A DNA stretch of 64,000 nucleotides from an uncultured Roseburia sp. (GTDB taxonomy: Bacteria; Bacillota; Clostridia; Lachnospirales; Lachnospiraceae). Under the pieces are notes generated by a model. That model did not search any database, was not told the DNA's origin, and saw nothing but the letters and a program-made list of their open reading frames with translations. This document shows positions 33,587-41,627 of the stretch, piece by piece. Positions within the stretch are counted from its first letter, which is position 1, and each line of letters starts with the position of its first letter. The stretch lies in NCBI GenBank assembly GCA_947246475.1, contig CAMXSH010000001.1, positions 62,001 through 126,000 on the forward strand, given 5' to 3'. The position numbers were made by a program, and so were the translations under genes.

Positions 33587-33715
33587 TTAGTCTTCTGTTG
33601 GATAATCCGGCTCACCCCAGAAGCAAAGACTGATAACGCCGGTGGTCATCATGGCAGCCATGGCAATGCATAAACTGCAGATTTTAAATAAAAGACTGCT
33701 ATTGAATTTTTTCAT
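33587..33715 (-). CDS. agrD: AgrD-type cyclic lactone autoinducer prepeptide
   Basis: A 42-residue peptide gene (track ORF 33587-33772 has 19 extra codons in front). The ATG at 33715 has AGGAGGG upstream. It has an amphipathic N-terminal helix (MKKFNSSLLFKICSLCIAMAAMM), then GVISLCFWGEPDYPTED with a Cys followed by aromatics and an acidic P-x-x-P tail, the layout of clostridial AgrD precursors. AgrB would cut after the core and form a thiolactone from the Cys. Only four residues separate the Cys from the first tail Pro, so the ring may be small. It overlaps agrB by 17 bases. Confidence 0.88.
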   Translation of the reverse strand: MKKFNSSLLFKICSLCIAMAAMMTTGVISLCFWGEPDYPTED

Positions 33716-34286
33716 TCTTCCCTCCTTTCTGTGCGGCAAAGGCACAAAGTAGTTGTAATGTCTGTAAAACAATAATCCAGAAGCAGATATCTGCGATTGG
33801 AGTTGTTTTCAAAATGATAATAAAAACAGAGTAAAGGAACAAAAGTCCTGTCGCCCTGTTGCGGTACCGGCGTTTGGTCTCTGGTGCTGCGGGGGGTCTT
33901 TTTTTTGCCGCCACTGGTGAAGCCAGAAATGTGATTAGGATACAAAGAGCCAGTATCACAGGTTTGAAAGCATAGGGAACCGATACACAGGCAGGCAGAA
34001 CGATCACTGTCAACAGCATAAATGTCAATGTAAATAAAAAACAGGTAATAAAATGTTCCATATGAAGACCGCCTGAATTGCACCGGATGGTGATAAGTAC
34101 CAGTACACCGATGAAAAATTCGGGAAGATGTCCCAGGTAAAAAAATAAAACGGAAAGCAGCAATGTCTTGACCAGTTCTGAACTTACAGCCTTAAGGGTG
34201 TACTTTAGACGCTTCATTTCCAGATCCGTGAATTGGTAAGATGACTGGATCTGCTCCAGAAACTGTTCCGCGTGAATGACTGCCAT
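33699..34286 (-). CDS. agrB: AgrB accessory gene regulator endopeptidase
   Basis: The membrane peptidase that cleaves and cyclises AgrD. The 195-residue protein starts at 34286 (MAVIHAEQFLEQIQ) with AAAGGAGG just upstream; the track start at 34481 lies inside an inverted repeat and is not used. Five or six membrane helices. The catalytic pair is present as GGLHMEHFITC, His and Cys seven residues apart as in AgrB, preceded by the conserved IRCNSGG. A basic cytosolic loop KKRPPAAPETKRRYRNR follows. Operon agrBD. Confidence 0.95.
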   Translation of the reverse strand: MAVIHAEQFLEQIQSSYQFTDLEMKRLKYTLKAVSSELVKTLLLSVLFFYLGHLPEFFIGVLVLITIRCNSGGLHMEHFITCFLFTLTFMLLTVIVLPACVSVPYAFKPVILALCILITFLASPVAAKKRPPAAPETKRRYRNRATGLLFLYSVFIIILKTTPIADICFWIIVLQTLQLLCAFAAQKGGKNEKIQ

Positions 34287-34345
34287 ATTGCAGTATCCTC
34301 CTTTACGAAAAATATGCAATGCACCGGTGCAGTCGACTTGTTGTG

Positions 34346-34377
34346 TAATAGTATAGCGGAAAAATTGACAAAAACAA
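34346..34377 (-). promoter_or_regulatory. Predicted agrBD promoter
   Basis: On the minus strand TTGTTT (plus 34372-34377), a 16-base spacer and TATACT lie between the inverted repeat and agrB. The -35 is weak, as expected for an activated promoter. Confidence 0.55.
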
Positions 34378-34384
34378 GGGGGAG

Positions 34385-34480
34385 TGCGCGAACTGTGCGA
34401 TTTCGTGTCTGAAATCATAAAAAATGGCCTCAAACGACGAAGCATCGTTATTTCAGACACGAAATAACACGGTTCGCGCA
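34385..34480. repeat. 96-base inverted repeat with 31-base arms in the agrB divergent region
   Basis: Arms 34385-34415 and 34450-34480 match in inverted orientation at 28 of 31 positions. Each arm contains a smaller dyad ATTTC-N6-GAAAT (ATTTCGTGTCTGAAAT; ATTTCAGACACGAAAT). Each also has an outward element: ACAGTTCGCG (minus strand, 34396-34387) and ACGGTTCGCG (plus, 34469-34478), similar to LytTR half-sites. Each outward element sits about 10 bases from the -35 of the promoter it faces. It probably controls both agrBD and the C39-like gene. Confidence 0.8.
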
Positions 34481-34486
34481 AAAGTA

Positions 34487-34515
34487 TACCATCTTTTTCC
34501 TGTTTCCTGTATAAT
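34487..34515 (+). promoter_or_regulatory. Predicted promoter of the C39/BtrH-like gene
   Basis: TATAAT at 34510-34515 with only a poor -35 (TACCAT, 34487-34492). The inverted-repeat arm ends just upstream, so activator dependence is likely. Confidence 0.5.
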
Positions 34516-34552
34516 AATTAAAGAACAAAAGAATTTTAAGGAGGAACTGATT

Positions 34553-35503
34553 ATGGATATGGAATTAGGTATGGAACTAGTATTGGATGCGAACCTCTCA
34601 ATGTGCGAATGTAATAATTGTTTTATGGGATCATTTCTTCAGATGATGCGCTATAAAGGAGTGAGGTTGAGTGAATTGGAGGTACAGCTTCCCTATGCTG
34701 GTGTCAGGCTCAGTTTGTCATATCAGGATGGAATCAGTCTGAGTGCTAATTTTATTCAGGGCATACATTATTTTTGTTCGGAAAATCAGATTGCGTATAA
34801 GACAGGGGAGATTCTGCCACAGCACATAAGGGAAGTGGCATATGAGATTTTGTCAGAGCACGGTGCGTTTATGATTTCGTTGAATTCGAGAGATTATGGA
34901 TATTATAAGGCTTTTGTCAATGATGGGATACAGCACTGTACACTGGTGACAGGAGTGGACAAGGAAGGGCTGCACATCGTGGATGTCTGTGCCTCAACGT
35001 CCCAGCCGACGACACATAAGGGGGTTCTTCCTTTTGGGAACATTCTTGAAATTGGTCAGCATCAGCCGATTCCCATCGCTTACATAGAAGGGGAAGTGAC
35101 CTGGGATAAAAAAGAGAAGGAGATTGACTGGGTACAGGCAAGAAAAAATCACATGGAAGAAAATATAAAATTAGAACAGGGCGGCAGACTTAGGACAGGT
35201 CTGGACTATTGTGAATATCTTTACTCGGATCTGTCTTCTCTAAGGGGATTTGAACTTCGTAAAATTGCCCATAACATTATGACGGATACCCATGTTCCCC
35301 AGTTGAAGATGCTCATAAATCTGTTTGCAGATAAAAAACAACAGGAATATTATATTAAAATAAACCAGCTGTGCAATGACTGGACTCTGATGTCTTATCG
35401 TTTTCTAAAAGGAAGTTTTGAGTATGATTTCGCAGATCAGGAAACCCTTGTCTATAATTACAAAGCGCTTCTAGAGAGAGAACGGGAGATATATCAGCTA
35501 TAA
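34553..35503 (+). CDS. Cysteine-peptidase-fold protein (C39/BtrH-like), possible quorum target
   Basis: A 316-residue cytosolic protein starting at ATG 34553 (AAGGAGG upstream). The N-terminal half resembles papain-fold C39/BtrH_N proteins: MCECNNCFMGSFLQMMRYKG puts a Cys before a helix, YEILSEHGAFMISLNS is a core strand, and GIQHCTLVTGVDKEGLHIVDVCAS gives the His and Asp positions. The C-terminal half (about 200-316) is helical. BtrH-type proteins transfer acyl groups in antibiotic pathways, while C39 domains cut leader peptides; neither partner is nearby. It faces agrBD across the long inverted repeat. The fold call is moderate and the function unknown. Confidence 0.7.
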   Translation: MDMELGMELVLDANLSMCECNNCFMGSFLQMMRYKGVRLSELEVQLPYAGVRLSLSYQDGISLSANFIQGIHYFCSENQIAYKTGEILPQHIREVAYEILSEHGAFMISLNSRDYGYYKAFVNDGIQHCTLVTGVDKEGLHIVDVCASTSQPTTHKGVLPFGNILEIGQHQPIPIAYIEGEVTWDKKEKEIDWVQARKNHMEENIKLEQGGRLRTGLDYCEYLYSDLSSLRGFELRKIAHNIMTDTHVPQLKMLINLFADKKQQEYYIKINQLCNDWTLMSYRFLKGSFEYDFADQETLVYNYKALLEREREIYQL

Positions 35504-36142
35504 AGACTGGTTTTCTCCCTGCCATAGGATCAGAAGGGTTCCGTTTTCCACACTGATACTTCCCTTTTTTCCAGTGGCTTCGTTGCTGATCCCCAAGGGG
35601 AATTGATTTGTCAGGGTGCTTCCTTCAAGTTCATATTTTAATCCTTTGATGGTTACATTCTGACTTTTGTCACTGAGGGAGAATACCGATACATAACCAG
35701 TAAAATCCTTTGGAATTGTAAAACCAGAATTTTGGATCACCGTCAGCACGTATTGATCGTGATGGAGAATTCCCTGGGCGCCTTCGGCGGCAAGGTAGGA
35801 AAGTGCCTGGATATTGGCTATGGAATGGTCCAAACGCCCGCCCAGCCCGCCATAGATCTCGAAAGTGTGGTAACCTTTGGAAAGCCCCAGTTTGATGGCA
35901 AGCATCATATCCGTATCATCTTTTTCCGGAGGATAGGTGTATTTTTCACAGATTGTATCTTCCCATATTTCATGGGATTGAACAGAATCAAAATCTCCCA
36001 GGGCAATATCTGCCCGAAGCCCGATTTGAATCAGGTGGTCATAGCCGCCGTCAGCGGCAATGACCAGATCTTCATCCATAAGTGATATGTCACAGGAGGT
36101 AAATTCCCCCGCGCCAAAAATGTAACAGACAGGAGTGTCCAT
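35498..36142 (-). CDS. Thiamine diphosphokinase
   Basis: Makes thiamine diphosphate from thiamine and ATP. The 214 residues show the TPK signature throughout: CYIFGAGEF, VIAADGGYDHLIQIGLRADIALGDFDSV, YPPEKDDTDMMLAIKLGLSKGYHTFEIYGGLGGRLDHSIANIQAL and the C-terminal B1-binding barrel with VSVFSLSD and GLKYELEGSTLTNQFPLGISNE. Full length. It converges on the C39-like gene with 6 bases of overlap and is separated by 4 bases from the upstream Mrp gene, so the two probably share a transcript. Confidence 0.95.
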   Translation of the reverse strand: MDTPVCYIFGAGEFTSCDISLMDEDLVIAADGGYDHLIQIGLRADIALGDFDSVQSHEIWEDTICEKYTYPPEKDDTDMMLAIKLGLSKGYHTFEIYGGLGGRLDHSIANIQALSYLAAEGAQGILHHDQYVLTVIQNSGFTIPKDFTGYVSVFSLSDKSQNVTIKGLKYELEGSTLTNQFPLGISNEATGKKGSISVENGTLLILWQGENQSL

Positions 36143-36146
36143 TTTT

Positions 36147-36974
36147 CTATACCTCCAGGTTTTCGATGATCTTTACAGCATCATCCATATAATCAAAAGA
36201 AAAATCTTCGATCTTACCGTTGTCTACTGCTTTGGTGAGTTCCGGATTAATCGGAAGCTGGCTTAGGACGATCAAACCATACTGGTCAGCGATCTCCTTA
36301 ACATGGCTTTCTCCAAATACGGAAATATGCTTACCGCAGTCAGGACACAGGGCATAACTCATATTTTCTACAATTCCCAGTACTGGTATATTCATCATTT
36401 CTGCCATCTTTACAGCTTTGCTCACGATCAGGGATACCAGATCCTGAGGGGTGGTCACGACGACGATGCCGTCCAGGGGCAGGGACTGGAATACAGTAAG
36501 CGGAACGTCTCCTGTCCCAGGAGGCATATCCACAAAGAGATAATCTACGTTTTCCCAAAGAACATCAGTCCAGAATTGCTTTACGGTTCCTGCGATGACC
36601 GGTCCTCTCCAGATGACAGGATCGGTCTCATCTTCCAATAGAAGATTAATGGACATGATATCTATATTTGTTTTTGATTTGACCGGAAAAATAGTCGTGG
36701 CATTTCCCATAGCTTTTTCCGTGATCCCAAATGCTTTCGGGATCGATGGACCGGTGATGTCCGCATCCAGGATACCGCAGTGATATCCCTTACGGCTGAA
36801 AGCCACTGCGAGAAGATCAGTGACCATGGACTTCCCTACGCCTCCTTTGCCGCTGACGACGCCGATCACTTTTTTTACACTGCTGTCAGGATGTGGTTTT
36901 TCCAGAAAAGATCCAGGCTCTCGCTCTCCACAGTTTGAACTGCAGCTGGAACAATCATGATTGCATTCACTCAT
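36147..36974 (-). CDS. Mrp/NBP35-family ATP-binding Fe-S carrier protein
   Basis: A P-loop ATPase that carries or inserts iron-sulfur clusters. Deviant Walker A GVVSGKGGVGKSMV, switch region FVDMPPGTGDVPLTV and the CxxC-type pair in ENMSYALCPDCGKH are all present. An N-terminal cluster-like stretch CNHDCSSCSSNCGER is typical of clostridial forms. I place the start at the ATG at 36974 (MSECNHDCSSC); the track uses an upstream TTG (37019) without a ribosome site. GAGAGG lies about 12 bases before the ATG, a long spacing. Upstream of thiamine diphosphokinase on the same strand. Confidence 0.93.
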   Translation of the reverse strand: MSECNHDCSSCSSNCGEREPGSFLEKPHPDSSVKKVIGVVSGKGGVGKSMVTDLLAVAFSRKGYHCGILDADITGPSIPKAFGITEKAMGNATTIFPVKSKTNIDIMSINLLLEDETDPVIWRGPVIAGTVKQFWTDVLWENVDYLFVDMPPGTGDVPLTVFQSLPLDGIVVVTTPQDLVSLIVSKAVKMAEMMNIPVLGIVENMSYALCPDCGKHISVFGESHVKEIADQYGLIVLSQLPINPELTKAVDNGKIEDFSFDYMDDAVKIIENLEV

Positions 36975-37167
36975 AGTACTACAATGCCTCTCTTTCACAG
37001 ATTTATGGTTGTGCGACAACCGTTATTAATTTACTTTAGTACGAAACCTTGATTTTGTCAATAAAATGTGGCAGGATGAAAGAGAGAGAAATGAGGAAGC
37101 TCAGTGGTACTGCTGAGCTGGATCAAAGATATGAAGTTGTATTATCGTTTTAAAGGAGGAGAAAAAA

Positions 37168-37656
37168 TTGGAATCCAGAAAAGAAAAAGCAATAGAATTA
37201 TTTAAGAAGGGATATAACTGCTCTCAGTCAGTGGTGCTGGCGTATGCCGACGTGCTGGGGCTGGACTGGGATCAGGCGGCAAAAATGTCGGCTTCCTTTG
37301 GGGGAGGCTTAGGAAGGCTCCGCCATGTGTGTGGTACCGTATCCGGAATGGCAATGGTTGCGGGGATGATCACGGCATCCTCAGACCCGAAGGACAAAGA
37401 ACAGAAAAAAGAGAATTATGAGATGATACAGAAACTGACAAAAGAGTTTGAAAAACAGAACGGCAGTATTATCTGCCGGGAACTGCTGGGACTGGACGGC
37501 GGGCAGGCCACGGTGTCAGAAGAATACAGGACAGGGGCTGTTCCAGAACCGCGGAGCTCCGAATATTACAAAAAGAGACCCTGCCCGGAACTGGTGGGGC
37601 AGGCTTGTGAAATTTTGGATCATATGCTGTTTGGCGCGGCGGAGCCGGAGAACTGA
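37168..37656 (+). CDS. C-GCAxxG-C-C family protein
   Basis: A 162-residue protein of the family named for its spaced Cys pattern: GYNCSQSVVLAYAD, then a glycine-rich FGGGLGRLRHVCGTVSGMAMVAGM, ICRELLG and CPELVGQACEIL. The Cys residues probably bind a metal or cluster; the function of the family is unsettled, with a redox role often proposed. Start is TTG 37168 with AAAGGAGG upstream. It is 140 bases before the nfnA homologue and not clearly in its operon. Confidence 0.92.
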   Translation: MESRKEKAIELFKKGYNCSQSVVLAYADVLGLDWDQAAKMSASFGGGLGRLRHVCGTVSGMAMVAGMITASSDPKDKEQKKENYEMIQKLTKEFEKQNGSIICRELLGLDGGQATVSEEYRTGAVPEPRSSEYYKKRPCPELVGQACEILDHMLFGAAEPEN

Positions 37657-37715
37657 ACCAGTTCGATGGCGCTGCCGGAATAATGGGAGACGCCGCTGTC
37701 AGGCTAAGGAAATTC

Positions 37716-37744
37716 TTGCTTAAGGATTAAATATATGATAAAAT
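37716..37744 (+). promoter_or_regulatory. Promoter of the nfnAB-like operon
   Basis: TTGCTT (37716-37721), 17-base spacer, TAAAAT (37739-37744), about 50 bases before the ATG. Confidence 0.55.
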
Positions 37745-37795
37745 AAACAGAGGTATTGACGATTTTTATCTAAAAACAAGGCAGGAGGCATATTT

Positions 37796-38638
37796 ATGTT
37801 CAAAATTGTAGAGAAAACGTCCCTGAACCCTACCGTTTCTAAAATGGTAGTGGAGGCTCCGCTGATCGCAAAAAAAGCTGAACCGGGACAGTTTATAATC
37901 TTTCGCGCCAAAGAAGACAGTGAAAGAATTCCGCTGACAATTGCGGATTATGACAGGGAAGCAGGAACGGTTACGATCATTTATCAGATCGTTGGAGGAT
38001 CTACCATGGAGTTAGATACTCTGGAAGCAGGGGGATATATTCACGATTTTGTGGGACCTCTCGGGGTTCCTACTCATACAGAGGGATTGAAAAAGGTTGC
38101 TGTGGTCGGCGGAGGTGTCGGCTGTGCCATTGCCTATCCAGTGACGAAAAAGCTGCACGAATTGGGAGCAGAGGTACATTCTATCGTTGGATTTAGAAAT
38201 CAGGATCTGGTGATCCTGGAGGACGAGTTTAAGAATGCAAGCGATAAACTTGTGATGATGACAGATGACGGAAGCTATGGTGAAAAAGGACTTGTTACCG
38301 ATGCCCTTGAAAAACTGATTAATGAAGGAAATGAATACGATGAAGTGATCGCCATCGGACCATTGATTATGATGAAATTTGTATGTCTTACGACAAAGAA
38401 ATATGGGATCAAAACGATGGTCAGCATGAACCCGATCATGATCGACGGTACTGGTATGTGCGGCGGGTGCCGTCTGACCGTGGGCGGCGAGACAAAGTTT
38501 GCCTGTGTGGACGGTCCAGACTTTGACGGTCATCTGGTAGACTTTGACGAGGCGATGCACCGCGGAACCATGTATAAGGAATTTGAGACGCATGCCCGCG
38601 AAGAAGCCTGCAACTTGCTGAAGAAAGGAGCAGAGTAA
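37796..38638 (+). CDS. Ferredoxin-NADP+ reductase-like subunit (NfnA/SudB type)
   Basis: The FAD/NAD-binding small subunit of the electron-bifurcating NADH-dependent ferredoxin:NADP+ oxidoreductase. The 280 residues contain the flavin-binding RIPLTIADYDREAGTVTIIYQIVGGST, the nucleotide motif VAVVGGGVGCAIAYPV and a C-terminal [2Fe-2S] Cys set in GTGMCGGCRLTVGGETKFACVDGPDFDGHLVDFD. AGGAGG lies before the ATG. Its stop is one base before the partner gene, so the two are translated together. Confidence 0.95.
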   Translation: MFKIVEKTSLNPTVSKMVVEAPLIAKKAEPGQFIIFRAKEDSERIPLTIADYDREAGTVTIIYQIVGGSTMELDTLEAGGYIHDFVGPLGVPTHTEGLKKVAVVGGGVGCAIAYPVTKKLHELGAEVHSIVGFRNQDLVILEDEFKNASDKLVMMTDDGSYGEKGLVTDALEKLINEGNEYDEVIAIGPLIMMKFVCLTTKKYGIKTMVSMNPIMIDGTGMCGGCRLTVGGETKFACVDGPDFDGHLVDFDEAMHRGTMYKEFETHAREEACNLLKKGAE

Positions 38639-38639
38639 A

Positions 38640-40034
38640 ATGGCAGAACGTAATATGGATGTGAATAAATGCCCGATGCCGGTACAGGATCCGGATGTAA
38701 GAAATAAAAATTTTGAAGAGGTAGCTCTGGGATATACCTATGATATGGCAGTAAATGAGGCCAGAAGATGTCTGAATTGTCCGAAAAAGCCTTGCGTCAG
38801 CGCCTGTCCAGTACAGATTGATATTCCTGCTTTTATTGAGAGAGTGGCGAATGAGGATATGGAGGGAGCTTTTGAAGTCCTTTCCAAGTCTACCTCTCTT
38901 CCGGCAGTGTGTGGACGTGTGTGCCCGCAGGAAAGCCAGTGTGAGGGAAAATGTGTGCGCGGGATTAAAGGTGAACCGGTAGGAATTGGCCGTCTGGAGC
39001 GTTTTGTGGCAGATTATCACAGGGAACACTGCACAGATAATCCAGTTATGCCGGAGCAGAATGGACATAAAGTTGCTGTGATCGGAGCAGGACCCAGCGG
39101 ACTTACAGTGGCGGGAGACCTTGCCAAGATGGGATATAAAGTAACGATCTATGAAGCGCTTCACCTTGCCGGAGGTGTACTGGTTTATGGTATCCCAGAG
39201 TTCCGTCTTCCTAAGGCGATCGTTCAGAAGGAGATCGACAATCTGAAAGCCATCGGAGTAGACGTGGAGACAAATATGGTCATCGGTAAAGTGCTTACTA
39301 TCGATGAGCTCTTTGAGATGGGAAATGAAGCGGTATTTGTAGGCTCCGGAGCAGGGCTTCCACGCTTTATGAATATTCCAGGCGAGAGTCTGAAAGGTGT
39401 CTACTCTGCCAATGAGTTCCTGACCCGTATCAATCTGATGAAAGCATATAAAGAAGATTCCAAGACACCGATCCAGCACGCGAAAAAGGTAGCTGTCGTG
39501 GGCGGAGGAAATGTGGCGATGGATGCCGCAAGAAGTGCAAAGCGTCTTGGCGCTGAAGAAGTGTACATTGTATACCGCCGTGGCATGGAAGAACTGCCGG
39601 CGAGAAAAGAAGAGGTTGAGCACGCAGAAGAGGAAGGAATCATCTTCAAGACACTGCATAATCCGGTGGAGATCCTGGGAAATGAGGATGGCATGGTATC
39701 TGGAATGAAGTGTGTGCAGATGGAACTTGGTGAGCCGGATGAGAGCGGACGACGTCGTCCGATCGTGAAAGAAGGCAGTGAGTTTGTGCTTGATGTGGAT
39801 TCTGTGATCATGTCCATCGGAACCAGTCCGAATCCGCTGATCCGTTCTACTACACCAGGACTGGATGCCAATAACCATGGGTGCCTGATCACAAAGGATG
39901 AAAAGGGCGAGACGACCCGCGAGGGCGTTTATGCCGGTGGAGATGCTGTGACAGGCGCAGCTACTGTGATCCTTGCCATGGGGGCAGGTAAATCAGCAGC
40001 CAGGGCAATTGACGAGTATATCAAAAACAAATAA
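38640..40034 (+). CDS. gltA: NADPH-dependent glutamate synthase-like large subunit (NfnB/GltA)
   Basis: A 464-residue flavoprotein with an N-terminal four-Cys cluster region (CLNCPKKPCVSACPVQIDIPAFI; CGRVCPQESQCEGKCVRG). Two dinucleotide motifs follow: VAVIGAGPSGLTVAGDLAKMGYKVTIYEA for FAD and VAVVGGGNVAMDAARSAKRLGAEEV for NADPH. The C-terminal VYAGGDAVTGAATVILAMGAGKSAARAI closes the FAD site. As the neighbour of an NfnA homologue it is more likely the NfnB subunit than a true glutamate synthase. The 480-residue antisense ORF in the track is a shadow of this gene. Confidence 0.94.
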   Translation: MAERNMDVNKCPMPVQDPDVRNKNFEEVALGYTYDMAVNEARRCLNCPKKPCVSACPVQIDIPAFIERVANEDMEGAFEVLSKSTSLPAVCGRVCPQESQCEGKCVRGIKGEPVGIGRLERFVADYHREHCTDNPVMPEQNGHKVAVIGAGPSGLTVAGDLAKMGYKVTIYEALHLAGGVLVYGIPEFRLPKAIVQKEIDNLKAIGVDVETNMVIGKVLTIDELFEMGNEAVFVGSGAGLPRFMNIPGESLKGVYSANEFLTRINLMKAYKEDSKTPIQHAKKVAVVGGGNVAMDAARSAKRLGAEEVYIVYRRGMEELPARKEEVEHAEEEGIIFKTLHNPVEILGNEDGMVSGMKCVQMELGEPDESGRRRPIVKEGSEFVLDVDSVIMSIGTSPNPLIRSTTPGLDANNHGCLITKDEKGETTREGVYAGGDAVTGAATVILAMGAGKSAARAIDEYIKNK

Positions 40035-40081
40035 TGGGTACCAGGAAACTGGTTCGGTTATAGATGAAGGGAGTGTTTATT

Positions 40082-41446
40082 ATGTTTAAGAGTTCAATAA
40101 AAAGAGTGATATGTATGCTGCTTATCCTGGGACTTGCCTTTTCAAGTTCGTTATCTGTGGCATCCCAGGCGGCAAAAAAGACAAAGCTCAAGACAAAAAA
40201 GATTACGATGAAAGTCGGTCAGAAAAAGAAGATTGTGATAAACGGAAAAAAGAAAAAAGCAGTATATCGTTTTGTTTCATCTTCAAAAGCAAAAGCGAGT
40301 GTGTCTAAGAGCGGTGTGGTTTCTGCAAAAAAAGCAGGAAAAGTTACGATCACGGTAAAAGAAACCTATAAGAAAAAGACAAAGAAGCTTGGAAAGACGG
40401 TGGTTACGATCAAAAAGAAAGAGGATGGGAAAAAACCAGTGCCAACGGCAGTTCCTTCTGCAACTCCAGTGCCAACACCTGTGGTGACACCGGTTCCGCA
40501 GACCAGTGGCCAGCCACAGAATACAGAGGGACCAAAACAGACGGAGGATCCCCAACAGACAGAAGAACCTCTTGAGACAGAGCCGCCGGTATCTGAGATG
40601 AAACCGATCAGACCTTATATCGAGGATACAGATTCCAGTGTGCCGGATGGATTCGACGAAGTGAATGATGAGGCGGCAGGAACTGTTGAGGATATTACAT
40701 ATGACTCGACAGTGATCAAGGAAAATGCTATTGTTAAGAGAAAGGCAAAGGTTGTGCTGCCGAAAGGTTATACCAAGGATAAGAAATATCCAGTGGTATA
40801 TATGAATCATGGGATCGGCGAGAATGAGACTACATTTTATGGAAATAAAGTTCAGAATGTGATCTGGAATGCTGTCGCAAATGGGGATGCAGAGGAAATG
40901 ATCGTAGTATTTCCAAATGGCTGTGCCAATGAAAAGGGAAATAGCAGTGGACTGGAATTCTTTAGTAAGGAACATTATGCGGCATTTGACAATTTTATTA
41001 ACGACTTGAAAGAGTGTCTGATGCCATATATCAACAAGAATTACTCCACGCTGACAGGGCGTGAGAATACAGCGGTATGCGGATTCTCCATGGGAGGACG
41101 TGTCAGCCTGCATATCGGATTTACCCTTCAGGACACATTCCGGTACGTTGGGGCCTTCTGTCCGGCTCCTGGCATCTTTGAACACAATGACATGAATGTT
41201 CATGAAGATGGATTATTTACCCCTGCGACATTTACCCTGCAGGATCAGTACATGGATGATACCCTTGTGATGATTGTGAAGGGAACAAATGATACAACGG
41301 TTAAGAACTTTCCGAAAGATTACACGGATGCTTTGACTGCGAATCAGGTACCCCATCTTTACTTTGAATTGCCAGGTGGTCATGATGTCAGTGTGTACAA
41401 ACCAGGAATGTATAATTTCCTCCGGCGAATTTTCCACCGTAAGTAA
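40082..41446 (+). CDS. Secreted esterase (feruloyl/acetyl xylan esterase-like) with lysine-rich Ig-like module
   Basis: Start at ATG 40082 (AAGGGA nine bases upstream; MFKSSIKRVICMLLILGLAF signal peptide), 454 residues. A Lys-rich BIG2-like module follows (about 32-120: KITMKVGQKKKIVINGKKKKAVYRF, SGVVSAKKAGKVTITV), then a Pro/Thr/Glu linker (125-175) and a PF00756-type alpha/beta-hydrolase (195-452). Nucleophile Ser in CGFSMGGR (about 336), Asp in GTNDTT, His in PGGHDVS (about 434). Such domains remove ferulate or acetate from xylan, agreeing with the xylanases, but the substrate is not proven. It is paralogous over its full length to the gene at 61 kb. Confidence 0.9.
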   Translation: MFKSSIKRVICMLLILGLAFSSSLSVASQAAKKTKLKTKKITMKVGQKKKIVINGKKKKAVYRFVSSSKAKASVSKSGVVSAKKAGKVTITVKETYKKKTKKLGKTVVTIKKKEDGKKPVPTAVPSATPVPTPVVTPVPQTSGQPQNTEGPKQTEDPQQTEEPLETEPPVSEMKPIRPYIEDTDSSVPDGFDEVNDEAAGTVEDITYDSTVIKENAIVKRKAKVVLPKGYTKDKKYPVVYMNHGIGENETTFYGNKVQNVIWNAVANGDAEEMIVVFPNGCANEKGNSSGLEFFSKEHYAAFDNFINDLKECLMPYINKNYSTLTGRENTAVCGFSMGGRVSLHIGFTLQDTFRYVGAFCPAPGIFEHNDMNVHEDGLFTPATFTLQDQYMDDTLVMIVKGTNDTTVKNFPKDYTDALTANQVPHLYFELPGGHDVSVYKPGMYNFLRRIFHRK

Positions 41447-41482
41447 GGATAAAGAAAATTATATTATGATGTAGATCAATCT

Positions 41483-41523
41483 AAAAAACTGCTGTATCGC
41501 CTATGCGATGCAGCAGTTTTTTA
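41483..41523. terminator. Bidirectional hairpin terminator
   Basis: AAAAAACTGCTG and CAGCAGTTTTTT enclose a loop with an inner CATCGC-type pairing; ends the esterase transcript. Confidence 0.85.
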
Positions 41524-41578
41524 TCTAAAGATTTTTAGGGATATAAATCTATAGGAGTCCTATAAACAGGCTGGATTT

Positions 41579-41595
41579 TGTCGATATGTGTCGAA
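41579..41595 (+). promoter_or_regulatory. Two Spo0A-like boxes 10 bases apart
   Basis: TGTCGAT (41579-41585) and TGTCGAA (41589-41595) have the same 10-base period, order and orientation as boxes 2 and 3 before the subtilase gene. They sit about 33 bases upstream of the -35 of the diguanylate cyclase promoter. Confidence 0.55.
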
Positions 41596-41627
41596 TTAGA
41601 AAGAAAGAAGCCAGATTGTTTTTTTTG

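Noticed and set aside
34424-34552. N-terminal extension of the C39-like ORF
   Set aside because: It reads through the inverted repeat and the predicted promoter; ATG 34553 has an ideal AAGGAGG site.
38436-39878. 480-codon ORF on the minus strand
   Set aside because: It lies fully antisense to the clear NfnB/GltA gene, with no ribosome site and a His/Ser-rich composition typical of a shadow frame.
40283-41203. 306-codon minus-strand ORF
   Set aside because: Antisense to the secreted esterase, and the low-complexity Lys codons of the Ig-like module create it.
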